64,000 bases of DNA. Origin: Mesaphorura yosii. Taxonomy: Eukaryota > Arthropoda > Collembola > Poduromorpha > Tullbergiidae. The first letter of the stretch is position 1. Each line of letters opens with the position of its first letter. Positions 11,300 through 20,679 of the stretch are shown in pieces. Position numbers and translations under genes: made by a program. The stretch covers positions 1 through 64,000 of the forward strand of contig WIXG01000392.1 in assembly GCA_009869945.1 (NCBI GenBank), read 5' to 3'. The notes beneath the pieces are model-generated. The model saw only the letters and a program-made list of their open reading frames with translations. It was not told the DNA's origin and made no database searches.

Positions 11300-12560
11300 A
11301 CTAGCGGCGCACCGTATAGTTGACTCTTTGGCCTGGCACTGGCGTTGATGCTCGCTGGATGCGGCTCCGGCTTCCACCGCCGCTGGCTGCTGGGCCGACT
11401 CGAGAACGTGTCGAATATTTCTCCGTAACACGGGCAACTGGCGGAGGGACGCAGTCGCAGCAATCTGCGCCGAAGCCTTCCGCGCCAGCGCTCCGCAAAT
11501 CCGCGTCCGTGACTGGCACGGGTTCATTTAATTTGTGTTAGTAACTCAAGGAGTGGTTGCATTGCGGGATTCACTCGAGACATTTTTATTGCTCTTGTTC
11601 TGGGATTGTAATTGTTCTAAAAATTCTTGCTGTAACTCAAAACTGTCGCCAAGTGAGTATTAAACTTTCCAGAGTTTCTGGTGGAAGTTCTAGCTTGACA
11701 AGCTCAGAACTTTTTGGTCTTCATTTCAATCGATTGTATTCCATTCGGGCCGAAAACGGCTGCAATACCTCGTGAACCAAAATGCCCTGTATATGATAAT
11801 CACGGGAAGTGATTGTAGTGTTTGGCCCGGGTTTACATTGACTGGAACCGAAACGTCAAGAGGAACAAAATCAGGATCAGACAAACTGCGATTTGATCAG
11901 ACGCAGCTAAAGGCATAAGACCTCAAGCTTATGTTAGTTGCAGGTTGATGTTATTCCCGTCTGGACCGCCAGCCCATCCAACCTCGCCCACGGCCCCAGT
12001 TTGTACGTGTCGTACGCGGACCACCCACTTAAAATGTAGAGTGTGAGCTGCAGACGCTATCTCGGGGCAGCAGAGTGCAAGGTGACTGAGAACACTTGGT
12101 CCGGCTCTCACAGGAGCCACGAAAATCGGCAGTCACGGCACCCGTGCCCGTAGCACACGCACACAATTGTGGCACAGAATTTGAATGTTCCGTGTAATTC
12201 GTGTATTCAAAACAGAACCGGCGCATCTTCGGCGAGCCCCTTACCCCTTTTTTCTGCCATCTCTCCACCTCAAAGACGAGGAGGCTAAGAGCGTAGCCGA
12301 CCCCGACCACGACCAGGAGCACACGCACGGACGCGACTTGGAGTGGGCGGAGGAGGAGGAGGGCGGGACTCTAGTCGTCCTTGTACTGCTGTCTGATGAC
12401 CTGGTTACGCTGCAGTACCCTCAAGTTCTAAGAATTGGCCAACTCGAATTTTTGTCGAACTTGGACTTGGTTATCAAGTCAAGTCACCCACCACTAGGAC
12501 TAATCTTAATTTAACTTTGTGGCTTCCCAACTTGACGGGAAGTTTAAATCGTGCATCCCG
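11300..12560. other. Region without a confidently supported gene
   Basis: The minus strand at 12029-12328 has a hydrophobic run followed by a Cys-containing stretch that could be a small secreted protein, but it starts at GTG rather than ATG and has no recognised family. The strand 11301-11527 may hold upstream exon sequence of the ZZ gene. Nothing else is supported. Confidence 0.4.
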
Positions 12561-12567
12561 AATATGT

Positions 12568-12959
12568 TTACATGTAGGTTGAGTCTCCGTCATGCCCTTC
12601 TTGTGGATGGAATAGCTTGAGAAGAGAGAGGAACGCGACGCTCTTGTCGAGTATTTGATGCCAGAGATTGAGCGATGCCATCTGATCGAAAAAGTACATC
12701 GAGCCCACCCGGACTTTGATTGGGCGCAGAGACTGAATGATCCTTCGCTCAATCTGCCATATCTGTCCTCCGCGTCTTCTTCCGATGTAGTCTTGGGACC
12801 AGGACTCCAGTAGGCCGTGGCTGAGAGTATAGACTTTACCGCACATGTGAAACATGGAAGTCGCATAGCCCCCGCCGAGAATGAAGAGGAGGATGCCCCA
12901 CAAGGTGAGCAGGAGCTCGAATCCAAGCGCTCTGTAGTCGGCTAGGAGCGCGACGCTTA
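12568..12959 (-). pseudogene. Truncated gustatory-receptor-like fragment (C-terminal third)
   Basis: The minus-strand frame gives about 130 residues: a hydrophobic helix, a Gly-rich turn, an amphipathic linker and the tail SLNLWHQILDKSVAFLSLL. The tail aligns with the end of the neighbouring plus-strand copy (VLGFWDTVFDKTILLL). The homology begins near 12960, exactly where the plus-strand receptor ORF begins in the other direction, leaving no room for the N-terminal helices. I therefore read it as a 5'-truncated copy created by an inverted duplication or rearrangement. A gene with exons interleaved in the opposite gene is less likely. Confidence 0.5.
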
Positions 12960-13914
12960 ATGAACTACATTTATGGATGGTCAAGAGATGCACAACTGAA
13001 CCCATACTTTCTTAATTCAAAATGGCGACTTGAAGAGAAATGCATCAACATGCCGTTTGACGAACATTGGACTGCAAATGAGAAAATGGAAAGTGCGCAA
13101 CAGAACGAGAAACTGTGCACGTGCCTAACAGCAATTCATGTAATTTTTATTTGGATTTTCCTCCCAGCTTTAGTTCTTGTGCTATTACTTTTACGAGATG
13201 ATCTTGCCATCGTTTTTGCAGAAATAGTTGGACAACTTGGAGAATTGCTTATTGGTCCCAGTTTCTTTGCTCCCAAGCTGATTGTGTATTCATTAACAGC
13301 ATTATTTTACTTCATTTACATGTACGCTGTAATAACCTCTGTGCCTCGATTCAACACAACTTTGGTCCTTTTCGTGATAGCTCATTCGTTCGCTTTTGAA
13401 TTGCTCAAGATGAAATTACGTAGGAAATCAATATTGTGTAATGTACAATTGTTGACTGACGTATTGTACGCATATCGAAGTGTAAAACTTCTGCTGGAAA
13501 ATCACATCGAATTTTTTGTCAGATTTTATGTCCTTTGATTTGGCAATGTTTTTCATTGTCAACATCTCACTTTACCTCGTAATTGGGTCAAATGGTGCAG
13601 CTTTGGAACGAAGTGTACTGTTTTTAGTATTTCTCCTGAATTCTTCAGCAAACTCGTTTATTATATACACTTTTGGACAATTACATCTCAGATCTGTGGA
13701 ATTACTTGCAATTTGGAAATATGATCTTAATTTGCACAAAGCAAGAATGACTCTTGATCGATTCGACGTTCTACGCCGAGAATTCAAAACATTGCGACCA
13801 ATGACCGTGTGGTTAAGTTCTAGCTACAAAGTGGAGGAGACGAGTGTACTTGGCTTCTGGGACACTGTCTTTGATAAAACAATTCTGTTATTGTGTGCTT
13901 ACCCATTGAAATAA
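12960..13914 (+). pseudogene. Gustatory-receptor-like gene with frame break near 13,520
   Basis: Two overlapping frames make one receptor-like protein: 12960-13538 (three or more helices) and 13516-13914 (two helices and the typical tail KVEETSVLGFWDTVFDKTIL). The switch falls next to a run of six T (13512-13517). An intron 13438-13522 (GTAATG...TTTGTCAG) would restore the frame, but it would delete a stretch that aligns with coding sequence in the other copies, so a one-base indel is the better reading. The N-terminal helices seem short compared with the 381-residue copy at 559-1764. It is head to head with the truncated minus-strand copy. Confidence 0.5.
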
Positions 13915-13919
13915 GTTCA

Positions 13920-14570
13920 TTTGGTTTATTTGGTTCATTAAGTCAGTAATTTTTAATAGATCAATTGAAGAAAATTTTAATTTGTTGACATTCAGTGGAA
14001 CTTTCTCATTTCCTGAACATACGAACAACAAAGAGTTCGTTTCATTAGACCTCCAAGACTACTCATTAATCCTTAAAATTTTGTAGCAAGTCGGTGAAAT
14101 AAATATTCAAAACATATTTTTAGAGATTGAATTGTCAAACTGGAAAATGGGGTTTGAAGAGACGACTCTCGTTTTAGTTCAGAGAGCGTTGAGACACCAC
14201 AAAATGGGCAGTTTTTTTCCTTATGTTGAATACTAGAGCGGGAAAATTTGAATTCAACCAATCTAAGAAATTCTAGAAGTATTTCACTGCAATTTCAATT
14301 CAATTTCATTTGTTCAACAATTATGTTTACTATTGTTAATTCGTTCGATTTATGTCGCCAGTTATTTAGCACTGCAGTGACAGCATGCTGTTACTGCTTA
14401 TTCCGATGATACATCAAATTGTCAAGATAGACCCGGACCTTGGCGGTAGGACAGTTTCTCGAACGTCATCGACGGAGATAAAACTGGCTGCAATATAAAG
14501 CCTCGCTTCCTCCATGAGTCTTAACCCGATTAACGAACATTTAAAGTGTATTTTAATGTATTATAATTTT
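13920..14570. other. AT-rich intergenic stretch, nothing recognised
   Basis: There are only short ORFs and no protein-like or RNA-like structure that I can support. It separates the receptor fragments from the 3' end of the minus-strand lyase gene. Confidence 0.5.
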
Positions 14571-14577
14571 TATTGTA

Positions 14578-15411
14578 TCAGTAACATTTCGGAACCCTTT
14601 TCGCAATACAAAACTCATTAAACCGTACGCTCTCATCTCGAATATGTGTACGATTCAGTACGATACGATAAATCCCCCATTTTGGACTTTGATACACATT
14701 TCCGGTCTTCCATATGTCCAGACTATTATTTCGGTACTTCATCAGCAAAGTACCTGATTGTGTATCCTTCATAGAGATTTGAAATGATCCGACAACAGTA
14801 CATGTATATTCTATACTAATGTGCACCCAATGCCCAGCGTACTTCTCCAGTTTCTCTTCCCATAAAATAACTGCTTTTGAATCTTGTCCACGATAGAGAA
14901 GCTGCAACACTTTTGTGCCTTGATATGCCTTATTTCTCTTATTACGTGCAGTAATTGTAATCAAGGCCTGTTTCGCATCACCTTCCTTTGGTTTTATTTG
15001 AAAGAATGTTGCATCCGGTTTGAAATCTTTGTCCAGACGCATATTCCATGAATATCTCACATTTTCCCCGTGGAAGCAGCGTAAATGTCTTGGAGATTGG
15101 CCGTATGCTTTGATTTCAGTACGTTGACGATCTAATACGATACATCGGTCTGTGTCTGATTCTGCATGCACAATGAATACAAAAACTGGGACTCGAAGTT
15201 CAGAATCCATGGCTTGTGTAATATGAGGGCCAGGATGTCCACAATCGGGTACTTCGTAAGGTGTACCACCTAGGACACGGCTTAATAGTTTGTATGTATT
15301 CTGGGAATCTCCATCAGCACGTAAATATGTTCTGTAGCCAGGTGAATTAGAACAAGAGTGTGAAAAGGAAAGGAGTCCCAAAAGTATGAGCCCATACTTA
15401 AGAGAGGACAT
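14578..15411 (-). CDS. Secreted polysaccharide-lyase-like protein (heparin lyase I / PL20-like fold)
   Basis: A single intronless exon of 277 residues starts at the ATG 15411. A signal peptide of about 18 residues (SLKYGLILLGLLSFSHSC) is followed by a beta-rich domain. The blocks FFQIKPKEGD, WVHISIEYTC and KWGIYRIVL are spaced as in the beta-jelly-roll polysaccharide lyases of the heparin-lyase-I/glucuronan-lyase type, which cleave uronic-acid polysaccharides by beta-elimination. These enzymes are common in fungi and bacteria and unusual in animals, so a horizontally acquired digestive enzyme is possible. I cannot name catalytic residues with confidence. Neighbouring AT-rich composition is similar to the gene's own. 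A broken second copy lies just upstream (15838-16452). Confidence 0.55.
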   Translation of the reverse strand: MSSLKYGLILLGLLSFSHSCSNSPGYRTYLRADGDSQNTYKLLSRVLGGTPYEVPDCGHPGPHITQAMDSELRVPVFVFIVHAESDTDRCIVLDRQRTEIKAYGQSPRHLRCFHGENVRYSWNMRLDKDFKPDATFFQIKPKEGDAKQALITITARNKRNKAYQGTKVLQLLYRGQDSKAVILWEEKLEKYAGHWVHISIEYTCTVVGSFQISMKDTQSGTLLMKYRNNSLDIWKTGNVYQSPKWGIYRIVLNRTHIRDESVRFNEFCIAKRVPKCY

Positions 15412-15837
15412 TCCAGAAATTACAAGTTGCACACTGCCAACATTTGTGACTAAAAAAGACTGGCGATGTCTAAACTAATTATGCGTAAGCTTTCTGACTT
15501 ATTCAATGTCATTGTGATGTGTGGTCATGGAATCCAGTACACTGGTAATAATTTGAATTCCTTTTTGTTTTCCTCAGAAAAATGTGGTTAAACACATTTA
15601 AACACACTAACCACCAGAAGGTCTTCAGTTTCAAAGTGACTCGTATAAAAGATTGCTCATATCGACATATAATATTGAAACAAATTTTTGCCCTTCGGTT
15701 CTGGAATAGATTTTTTGATGATGACAAAATGTTATCACAAAATCTGAAAATGGATAAATGCTTCAATGAATTTAATATAACCTTTCCAGAGTTATGCACA
15801 TAATGGACTACATTTAGCAATACAGATATTATTAAAG

Positions 15838-16452
15838 AACACGTTCTCATCGCCAAATGTCCACGATCACTTAGGACACGATAAATATCCCATTTCGGAC
15901 GTGAGAGTCCATTTCCAGGTCTCCATATATCTGTATCTATTACTAGTCCAGTTCATCAATGCTTCACCAGTACGCGTATATTTCATACGAGTAACTAGTC
16001 TACAAGGGAGGCTGGAAGGCCGAAAACTTCAAGCAAATGGTCGCACGGGTGAAGTACTGCCTGAAGAAAGTCGACATGGACGTCGTCCGAGCCAGTTTGG
16101 ACAAAGTCAGGAGCGAGCTCCGAAAATGTGCCGAAGAAGGACCGTTGGCCCTTAATCATTAATATGTACTTGTAGCACATGATCTCAGGTTTCTAAAACT
16201 GTTTACCTTATTACTTAACTCCTCTTACTTCTTGAGTAAAGTAATTTGCAATGAATTCCGGATTTTTAATTATAAGCCGTTATGAAATGAAACACCAATC
16301 TTACAGGTCAGCTCAACAGTGACATGCATCCAGAGTCCAGCATCTTCCGACAGTTCTTCTTCCCAAACAACATCTTGGGAATCGATTCCAGAATGAATCA
16401 CCTGGAATCTTTTGGCACCATTTGACTTGAGACGTGGTGTAAGTGTAATCAG
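15838..16452 (-). pseudogene. Broken second copy of the polysaccharide-lyase-like gene
   Basis: Two minus-strand blocks match the lyase gene at 14578-15411 in order. Block 16452-16313 reads LITLTPRLKSNGAKRF and on through VVWEEELSEDAGLWMHVTVE, matching the ALITITARNK...WEEKLEKYAGHWVHISIE part. Block 15990-15838 reads about MKYTRTGEALMN, then after a frameshift DIWRPGNGLSRPKWDIYRVL, matching DIWKTGNVYQSPKWGIYRIVL. Between them lie about 320 bp of unrelated DNA containing a transposase tail on the plus strand. The N-terminal part and the C-terminus are missing. It is a duplicate that has decayed after insertion. Confidence 0.65.
15998..16162 (+). mobile_element. Tc1/mariner-like transposase C-terminal remnant
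   Basis: The frame begins VYKGGWKAENFKQMVARVKY and ends in RSELRKCAEEGPLALNH with a TAA at 16160-16162. The pattern of a Trp-rich start, an amphipathic helix and a terminal KC...G motif is typical of the last 50 residues of Tc1/mariner-type DDE transposases (R/KKCI...G near the end). No terminal inverted repeats or DDE residues are present in the short insert. It sits inside the broken lyase copy. The call is by motif shape only. Confidence 0.4.
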
Positions 16453-16499
16453 TAAGGTCCACCACGAACGCGCGAGCCTTCAAGGAATTTCTGGAGGGG

Positions 16500-17100
16500 C
16501 AAGTGCGACTCCGATCTCTCAAGCTGTACTCCGTGCATGTGCCTCTAGTTGCTATTCCTCAGTCACTGAAGCCGGAGAGCTTGGCATTTTGGGATTGCGT
16601 CACTCAGCCAGGCGAAATGGGTTCATTCTGGGACCGCCTCTCGCAGCAGTCAACATTGCGCAAAATTAGCATCGGCGTGTCACCGGCCGATAACGACAGC
16701 ACCTTCACGCCCCGGGCCATCAGTCTGCTATTTGCAAATGGGCTCCCCGTGCTCAACATTCTGGATGTGAACACGATCACGATCGAATTCATGCCTCAGA
16801 CTGCTGTTCACTGCCTCAGCCTTCGGATTGTCAAGCTCGTCGGCTACCGCCTGGCTATGCTCCAGATCAACGGCATATTCCAGCTGAGACAGATGAGGTC
16901 CCTTACCATTCAAAATTTCGGGCTGACGGACAGCGCCTTAGACTGGGCAGAAGCTCATTAGCCTCGGAGCCGCCTCCGTGATCTGCTGCATCTGAAGTGC
17001 CTCGATATATCCCACAATTCCTCGCTTGGAACCTGCACCTTCACCAACCTGATGTTCCTTCCGCGCCTCGAACACCTTAATCCGAACAGGGCTGGAGTGG
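16500..17100 (+). pseudogene. Leucine-rich-repeat gene fragment with a frame break
   Basis: The first part, 16503-16961, shows Leu-spaced segments such as LRKISIGV, LPVLNILDVN, LSLRIVKLVGY and MRSLTIQNFGLTD. It stops at TAG, and a second frame continues with LRDLLHLKCLDISHNSSLG and FLPRLEHLN to about 17085. This is the LxxLxLxxN pattern of a leucine-rich repeat domain, as in F-box/LRR proteins. There is no start, no F-box and no clear 3' end. It is probably a relic of a larger gene. Confidence 0.45.
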
Positions 17101-17516
17101 GTTCTCAGGAGTCTGAATTTATGCATGCCATTCAATTACAAATTCGTATATGTATGCTTTTAGATGAAGTGGGTTCTCATTTTTCTGATCAAGGCATTGG
17201 TCCACAACAAGAAGCAGGGAGTGGGTCGTCAGGAGAAGTTTCCATTCTTGAAGAAAGTTCTTTTGACGGGGTAAGCTAAATGCAAAATGCCGGAAGCCAA
17301 GAACAGAAAACTGGCGAAACATCTCTTGCCGCTGGCTATCGACGTGGACTCGAAATGATTTGTTGTACGGACCCCATAAAGAATTACCTTCATAAACAGA
17401 AAAACAGTCAACAAAATAGTTGCGTACGTACAGACTTTTATTGGTATCGAAAATAAGTACACTGAACGTTAATAAATGTGGCAACAGACAAGACACACGA
17501 AGGTTGAGATTTAATT

Positions 17517-18356
17517 CTACTTGACGAAATCGCGCGTCCAACACCGCCTCGACTTCAGCAGCAACTTTATTAAATCCTGCGACTCGTTCGTTTCTCTCGC
17601 CAACTCCTCAAATTCAGGAAAAGTGGGTTCTGCCCTCAACACTGAAACGAATCAAAGAGCACAGGGGGTAAATTCAGGCCATTGACACCTGGCTTGTGCG
17701 CAAAGCACTGAGGACGAAGGGCTTACCGATAAACTTGTCCAGCGCTCCCAGCTGCGAGAAGCACAGGTAGAAGGTCGTGCTCGAGTCTGAAGAGGTGCTG
17801 GGGTCACTGTAGCCAAGTCCCTCCACTCCGATGTAAGTCTCGTCTTCGCGTTCGTCCACTTTCGCGAACGACACGCCTATCCTCGCCAGGCACGCTTTGA
17901 TCGACTCCGCCGCTCGCGTTCTCTTGTCGTTCTTCCTCTTCAGGGCCGCTGCAACAAAGCGAAGAAAATAAAAACATCGGTCGTCAAATCCGCCAGCTGG
18001 GGTAAGCGCTTGGGAGTTGTTTGGATTCCCTTACCGTTCTTTTTCTCCAACTCCCGGGCTACCTTCTGTTTTTCTTGGGCCCACTGACTCCTTCGACGGG
18101 CCCGCTCCTGAGCTTTGCGATCCAGCTCGTCACACTTCTTCTGTTCTTCGGCGACCTCAGCCTCAACGCGCTCCAGTATGGACTCGGCCCTCCGCTCCTC
18201 CGCTAAGTGCCTTGCCCTCGCCTCCTGATCCTGTCTGTCACATCGGGCTCTGCTCTCCCGGGAGGCTTGCCCGAGGTTGATCGCTTCTTCGTGTAAATTC
18301 GTCACGACGCGAGTCAACAGGTCCACCAGCCGCTCGTCCAAACTCCGTTCTGCCAT
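17517..18356 (-). CDS. Spc25: Kinetochore protein SPC25
   Basis: SPC25 with SPC24 forms the inner end of the NDC80 complex and anchors it to the kinetochore. Three exons on the minus strand, 18356-18035, 17948-17727 and 17641-17517, are phase-consistent and encode 222 residues, nearly the length of the human protein (224). The first about 110 residues are a highly charged coiled coil. The C-terminal globular RWD-like domain contains ARIGVSFAKVD, FYLCFSQLG and then PEFEELARETNESQDLIKLL, which align with the end of SPC25 (FQENVRKTNNFSAFL in human). Sequence similarity is low overall, as usual for this fast-evolving protein, so the call rests on architecture, length and the terminal helix. SPC24 or another short kinetochore coiled-coil protein is the alternative. 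Confidence 0.6.
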
Positions 18357-18419
18357 CACTGAATAATCAACCAATCAATACTCAATTAACTTATTCACTG
18401 CTCTCTCCAACTGCAAAGT

Positions 18420-20679
18420 AAATTCGGTAGAAAAGTCTTCTCACTTTTTCTGTTGATGTTTTTGCCTCGAATTTTGTTGTTTTGGTGGTTCAAACGCAAG
18501 GAAGACAAGGAAGGATCGGATTTCTCTGCGAAAGGCAACTGCTTCCAACGCCGCGGCGGCGTTCGGCTGTTCGGCTAGAAACTCGTCTCGCACAAAGCGA
18601 AGCCTCCTCGTCTCGTCTCGCCCCTTCGTGGCTTCTTTTCTTCTGCTCAGAGCGACACGTGTGAATGCTAGCCAAATGCAGAAAAGTTCAACGGCCCCGT
18701 CATTGATTTTGATGCTCTGCTGCTCGGCTCGGACTTCGGAGAGTGCAAGTAACCAACCCAAAATTACTCGGAAGCAATTGCGACATACTGGGTCACAATT
18801 TTGCTGGATTCTCGATCTAGTATGTCGGCCATGCATTAATTCAGTGCGAATCTGCAACAATTAATTGCACGTATCGACGTCCAGCGTTTCAGAATCGAGA
18901 TCAGGCGCATTTTGTAATTAGTCTGATTGCATTCCTCGCATAACTCCGCATTCGCAATTCACATTACAGTTGGTTCATTCATTCGCTCGCTGAATTCGCT
19001 TTTAATAACCGTTTAACCGTTAACAATGGGAAACTGATGTATGCGCAGACAGGCAACAATGAGGATGCGGTGGTGAAGATGAGCAGTGATTTGGCCTGGC
19101 TTTGGCGGTGTGTAGTGCAGGAGGACAGGACAGGGCGCAAGAGTGCAAAGCCCCGACGGGCAGGCATCAGCATCAATTGTATGGGAGGCTAAAGCGAGGA
19201 TGAGCCACCGCCGCCGTGGCAGGCAGGCCGAGAGAATTCGCCTCGTCAGCCGCCTTGCCTTTTGTGTGTGTTCTTTTTTGCGTACACTCACCAGGATTCA
19301 GTGCAGGATGCGGATGCGCTCATCCCTGCCTGAGAACCAGTTTACATGTTACACAGCCATCTTGCTCTACGCGCACATACTCGCCTGTGGCTGTGGCTTT
19401 GGCCCTCGCTGATCGTTGAATTTCTGTTGGTTGGCTCTCAGCGCAACTTGCAGAACAGCCCGTCGTGGAGAGCCTCACTTTGGTGCGAGTGCTGAGAGAG
19501 ACAACAGTTAATAAATTCCAGTACAAAATTCGAACCAGTGAGCCCGTAGTTGGTAGAGCCAGTAGTCGGCCACGCTGTGCTTATCAGTTCACTGTGATTG
19601 AACCAGATCGAGAACAACGAGCCAGGTTTCTCTCGCCTCGTCCACCGACCCACAACAACAATCGAGCAGCTAGCTCCCCTTCGCATTGTTGCACCTTCAG
19701 ACGCCAGATTCTTGACAGTCCAGGTTCGCATACAATCAGCATTTAGTACTTGTTATCAGTGATAAGTTCCTGCTTTCCGTTGATGGTTTGCGGGTCTCGG
19801 CACTGAGCACTTCTTAATTTCCTACTTTGTGTTTAGATTAATGAGAAGGAGAGGGTCAGAGGTCACGGCACATGGCACACTGCCCAGAAGACGGACTCGG
19901 TTCTCTACTCAGTAACCAATGACTGGTTAGTTATCAGCACCCACTACAACCACGCTACCTCATCGCCATCTTCCATCGTCCTCTAATTCTCGTGATTAGT
20001 TGATTTGGATGGAGGAAGTTTCGTTGCTTGACTCAATTTAGCATTTCATCTCATCCAGAGAACAAATCTCATCGTTCACGTTCGTCCCACTCACCACTTA
20101 CAATAATATCCAGTGATCTTGCGTATCTTGGCCACGGCACGGCGATCAGCCACTCGTCGTACGTACTCTGAGCCTTGCTTAACTCAAAGAATTCGTTCCA
20201 GTTCGCTCTACTCGTCGAAACTCCATTGTGTTCATTCATTGCATTTATCGCTGACCAAAGAGAAGGAAGGAGGAGCCAGCCATAACCATTTACCTAACGG
20301 TTAACTGATTAACGTCAAGTATTATGTGATAGAGAGAAAGACAAGACGCCTGATCAGTCTACAACTCGAACTCTAGTTCCCTGTGCTATTTGCTGTTCTG
20401 ACTCACTAATTAGCGAGAATTAAGTCACTTCCAGTATCCAAATTCCACGTTATCAGCGCCTGGGCCAAGTCCAATCATGCTAACGTGATAGTTTGCATTT
20501 AACTGAGCCCAACCAAGTCATGATGGTGAAGAACTCTATACGAAAGTAAAGACTTAAGACAGAAGCATTCAAGACGCCTACACGCCAACCACGAAACGAG
20601 TCTTTCGGATATTTACCTAATATACCAGGAACTCGTCAAACTCATCTCCTGAACCCGCTTCTACTGATAAGGATTCGCC
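18420..20679. other. Upstream region and probable 5' UTR of Ago1
   Basis: No protein-like ORF is convincing in this 2.2 kb. The stretch ends directly at the first Ago1 coding exon and is likely to hold its promoter and 5' UTR, shared divergently with Spc25 whose start is at 18356. Repeated short motifs rich in CAG/CTC occur at 19000-19700, but no clear TATA box or initiator could be assigned. Confidence 0.4.

Noticed and set aside
12029..12328. Minus-strand ORF with hydrophobic start and several Cys
   Set aside because: It starts with GTG, has no ATG in frame and no recognised family; it is noted only as uncertain.
13438..13522. Intron rescuing the receptor frame at 13.5 kb
   Set aside because: The splice sites and phase work, but the intron would remove a stretch that aligns with coding sequence in sister copies; a one-base indel at the T run is simpler.
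17119..17544. Minus-strand ORF of 141 codons overlapping the end of Spc25
   Set aside because: It overlaps the well-supported last Spc25 exon in another frame, and its composition is not protein-like.
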